Shown piece after piece: positions 53,630-54,061 of a stretch of DNA of 54,061 nucleotides. This DNA is from a virus. A program made the position numbers and the translations under genes. A model generated the notes under the pieces. That model searched no databases and had not been told where the DNA came from. It saw nothing but the letters and a program-made list of their open reading frames with translations. Every line of letters begins with the position of its first letter. Within the stretch, counting starts at the first letter, position 1. Location of the stretch: positions 1 through 54,061 of IMG/VR virus record IMGVR_UViG_3300043602_000277; one strand, written 5' to 3'.

Positions 53630-54061
53630 ATGCTCACCCTACAATTTTCCGGCAACGCCACCACAGGCCAAGTCAAAGAGATCACCCACGGCGGCAGGCG
53701 CTATCTGGTGTCACCCGTCGTCGCCCTGCGTGAGGGCATCCTCAACGATACCTACGTCAGCGCCGCCGAATTCGGCAAGTTCGCCTCATCCTGGCAGGGC
53801 CGCCCCGTTCCGATTGCACACCCCAAAGCCGATGGCCTGCCCACATCCGCCAACACGCCCGACATCTGGGCCAATGACGTGCTGGGCCATCTCTGGAATG
53901 TGGCCGTGGACGGCGGCGCGCTCAAAGGCGAAATCTGGATCACGTTTGAATGGACTATATCTGAGGGCATCGCTCCGCCCATTGTCCCACCAGCGACGGA
54001 CGTTGAGACAGGGCGTGTTACAGCACAAGCCGGCCTCAACGTTCGCCGTGGGCCGGATACG
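53630..54061 (+). CDS. DUF2213 head protein N-terminus, running into the endolysin frame at the join
   Basis: ATG 53630 after TTGGAGC opens a frame whose first 103 codons match the DUF2213 start (VALREGILNDTYVSAAEFGK, WQGRPVPIAHPKADG, then LGHLWNVAVDGGALKGEIW). At codon 103, where the family normally continues with an acidic stretch, the sequence switches to the endolysin A frame (TFEWTISEG, then the SH3b domain). The remaining 41 codons are the terminal repeat. The frame is kept through the join to 730. The second half of DUF2213 and the rest of head module B are absent. Confidence 0.8.
   Translation, partial: MLTLQFSGNATTGQVKEITHGGRRYLVSPVVALREGILNDTYVSAAEFGKFASSWQGRPVPIAHPKADGLPTSANTPDIWANDVLGHLWNVAVDGGALKGEIWITFEWTISEGIAPPIVPPATDVETGRVTAQAGLNVRRGPDT
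53935..54061. repeat. Terminal direct repeat, right copy
   Basis: Identical to bases 1-127. Its left edge coincides with the switch from DUF2213 to endolysin sequence. Confidence 0.95.

Overview
The window is a temperate tailed double-stranded DNA phage (siphovirus-type gene set) assembled as a closed circle. The first 127 bases are repeated exactly as the last 127 bases, so the unique unit is 53,934 bp and one gene crosses the join. A tyrosine integrase lies next to a truncated tRNA-Lys(CTT) 3' half that serves as a candidate attP. The host cannot be named from the sequence. Moderately high GC, M23/SH3b endolysins and a GC-rich palindromic remnant would fit a Chloroflexota-like bacterium, but that is only a weak guess.

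Layout of the left half, all rightward unless noted. 1-3.0 kb is the C-terminal end of an endolysin (SH3b plus M23), an unknown gene, a leftward BrnT/BrnA/HigA-like toxin-antitoxin cassette, a holin-like peptide and a membrane coiled-coil protein. 3.0-8.5 kb is a leftward small DNA-binding-like gene, terminase small and large subunits, portal and MuF-like protein (module A). 8.6-15.6 kb holds scaffold, decoration-like protein, major capsid, connectors, a broken HNH homing endonuclease, tail tube protein and the tail-assembly chaperone pair with a -1 frameshift site. 15.9-28.8 kb holds tail completion, tape measure, tail hub, a 1,688-residue fibre and tip proteins.

28.8-33.0 kb is a cargo region: a leftward membrane protein and trypsin-like protease, a GC-rich remnant with palindromes and an Excalibur-domain fragment, then a structured leader with a small ORF, a ParB-like gene and a DUF262-HNH (GmrSD-like) gene. 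36.3-33.2 kb is a leftward early operon. It faces a rightward Cro-like repressor gene across two divergent promoters that share an AGTGTGATA box. 36.9-38.0 kb is attP, a bidirectional terminator and the leftward integrase. 38.2-43.7 kb is a rightward replication/early region. Its second gene carries a built-in origin-like array: four 15-bp palindromic iterons, a Z-type stretch and an A/T tract inside a GGTAGG/CCTACC inverted repeat.

43.8-54.0 kb holds an HNH endonuclease followed by a second lysis-packaging-head module (module B): endolysin, holin-like peptides, coiled-coil protein, DNA-binding-like protein, terminase small and large subunits, portal, MuF-like protein, a glycosyltransferase-like gene and DUF2213. 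Its gene order mirrors module A. The lysis genes and terminase small subunits are close homologues of A, while the large terminases and portals are of different families. Module B stops inside DUF2213 and is fused in frame to the module A endolysin across the circle join. The circle therefore has two packaging modules but one capsid/tail set. It is either an assembly or recombination chimera of two related phages or a genuinely hybrid element. Read-spanning evidence at position 53,935 would decide this.
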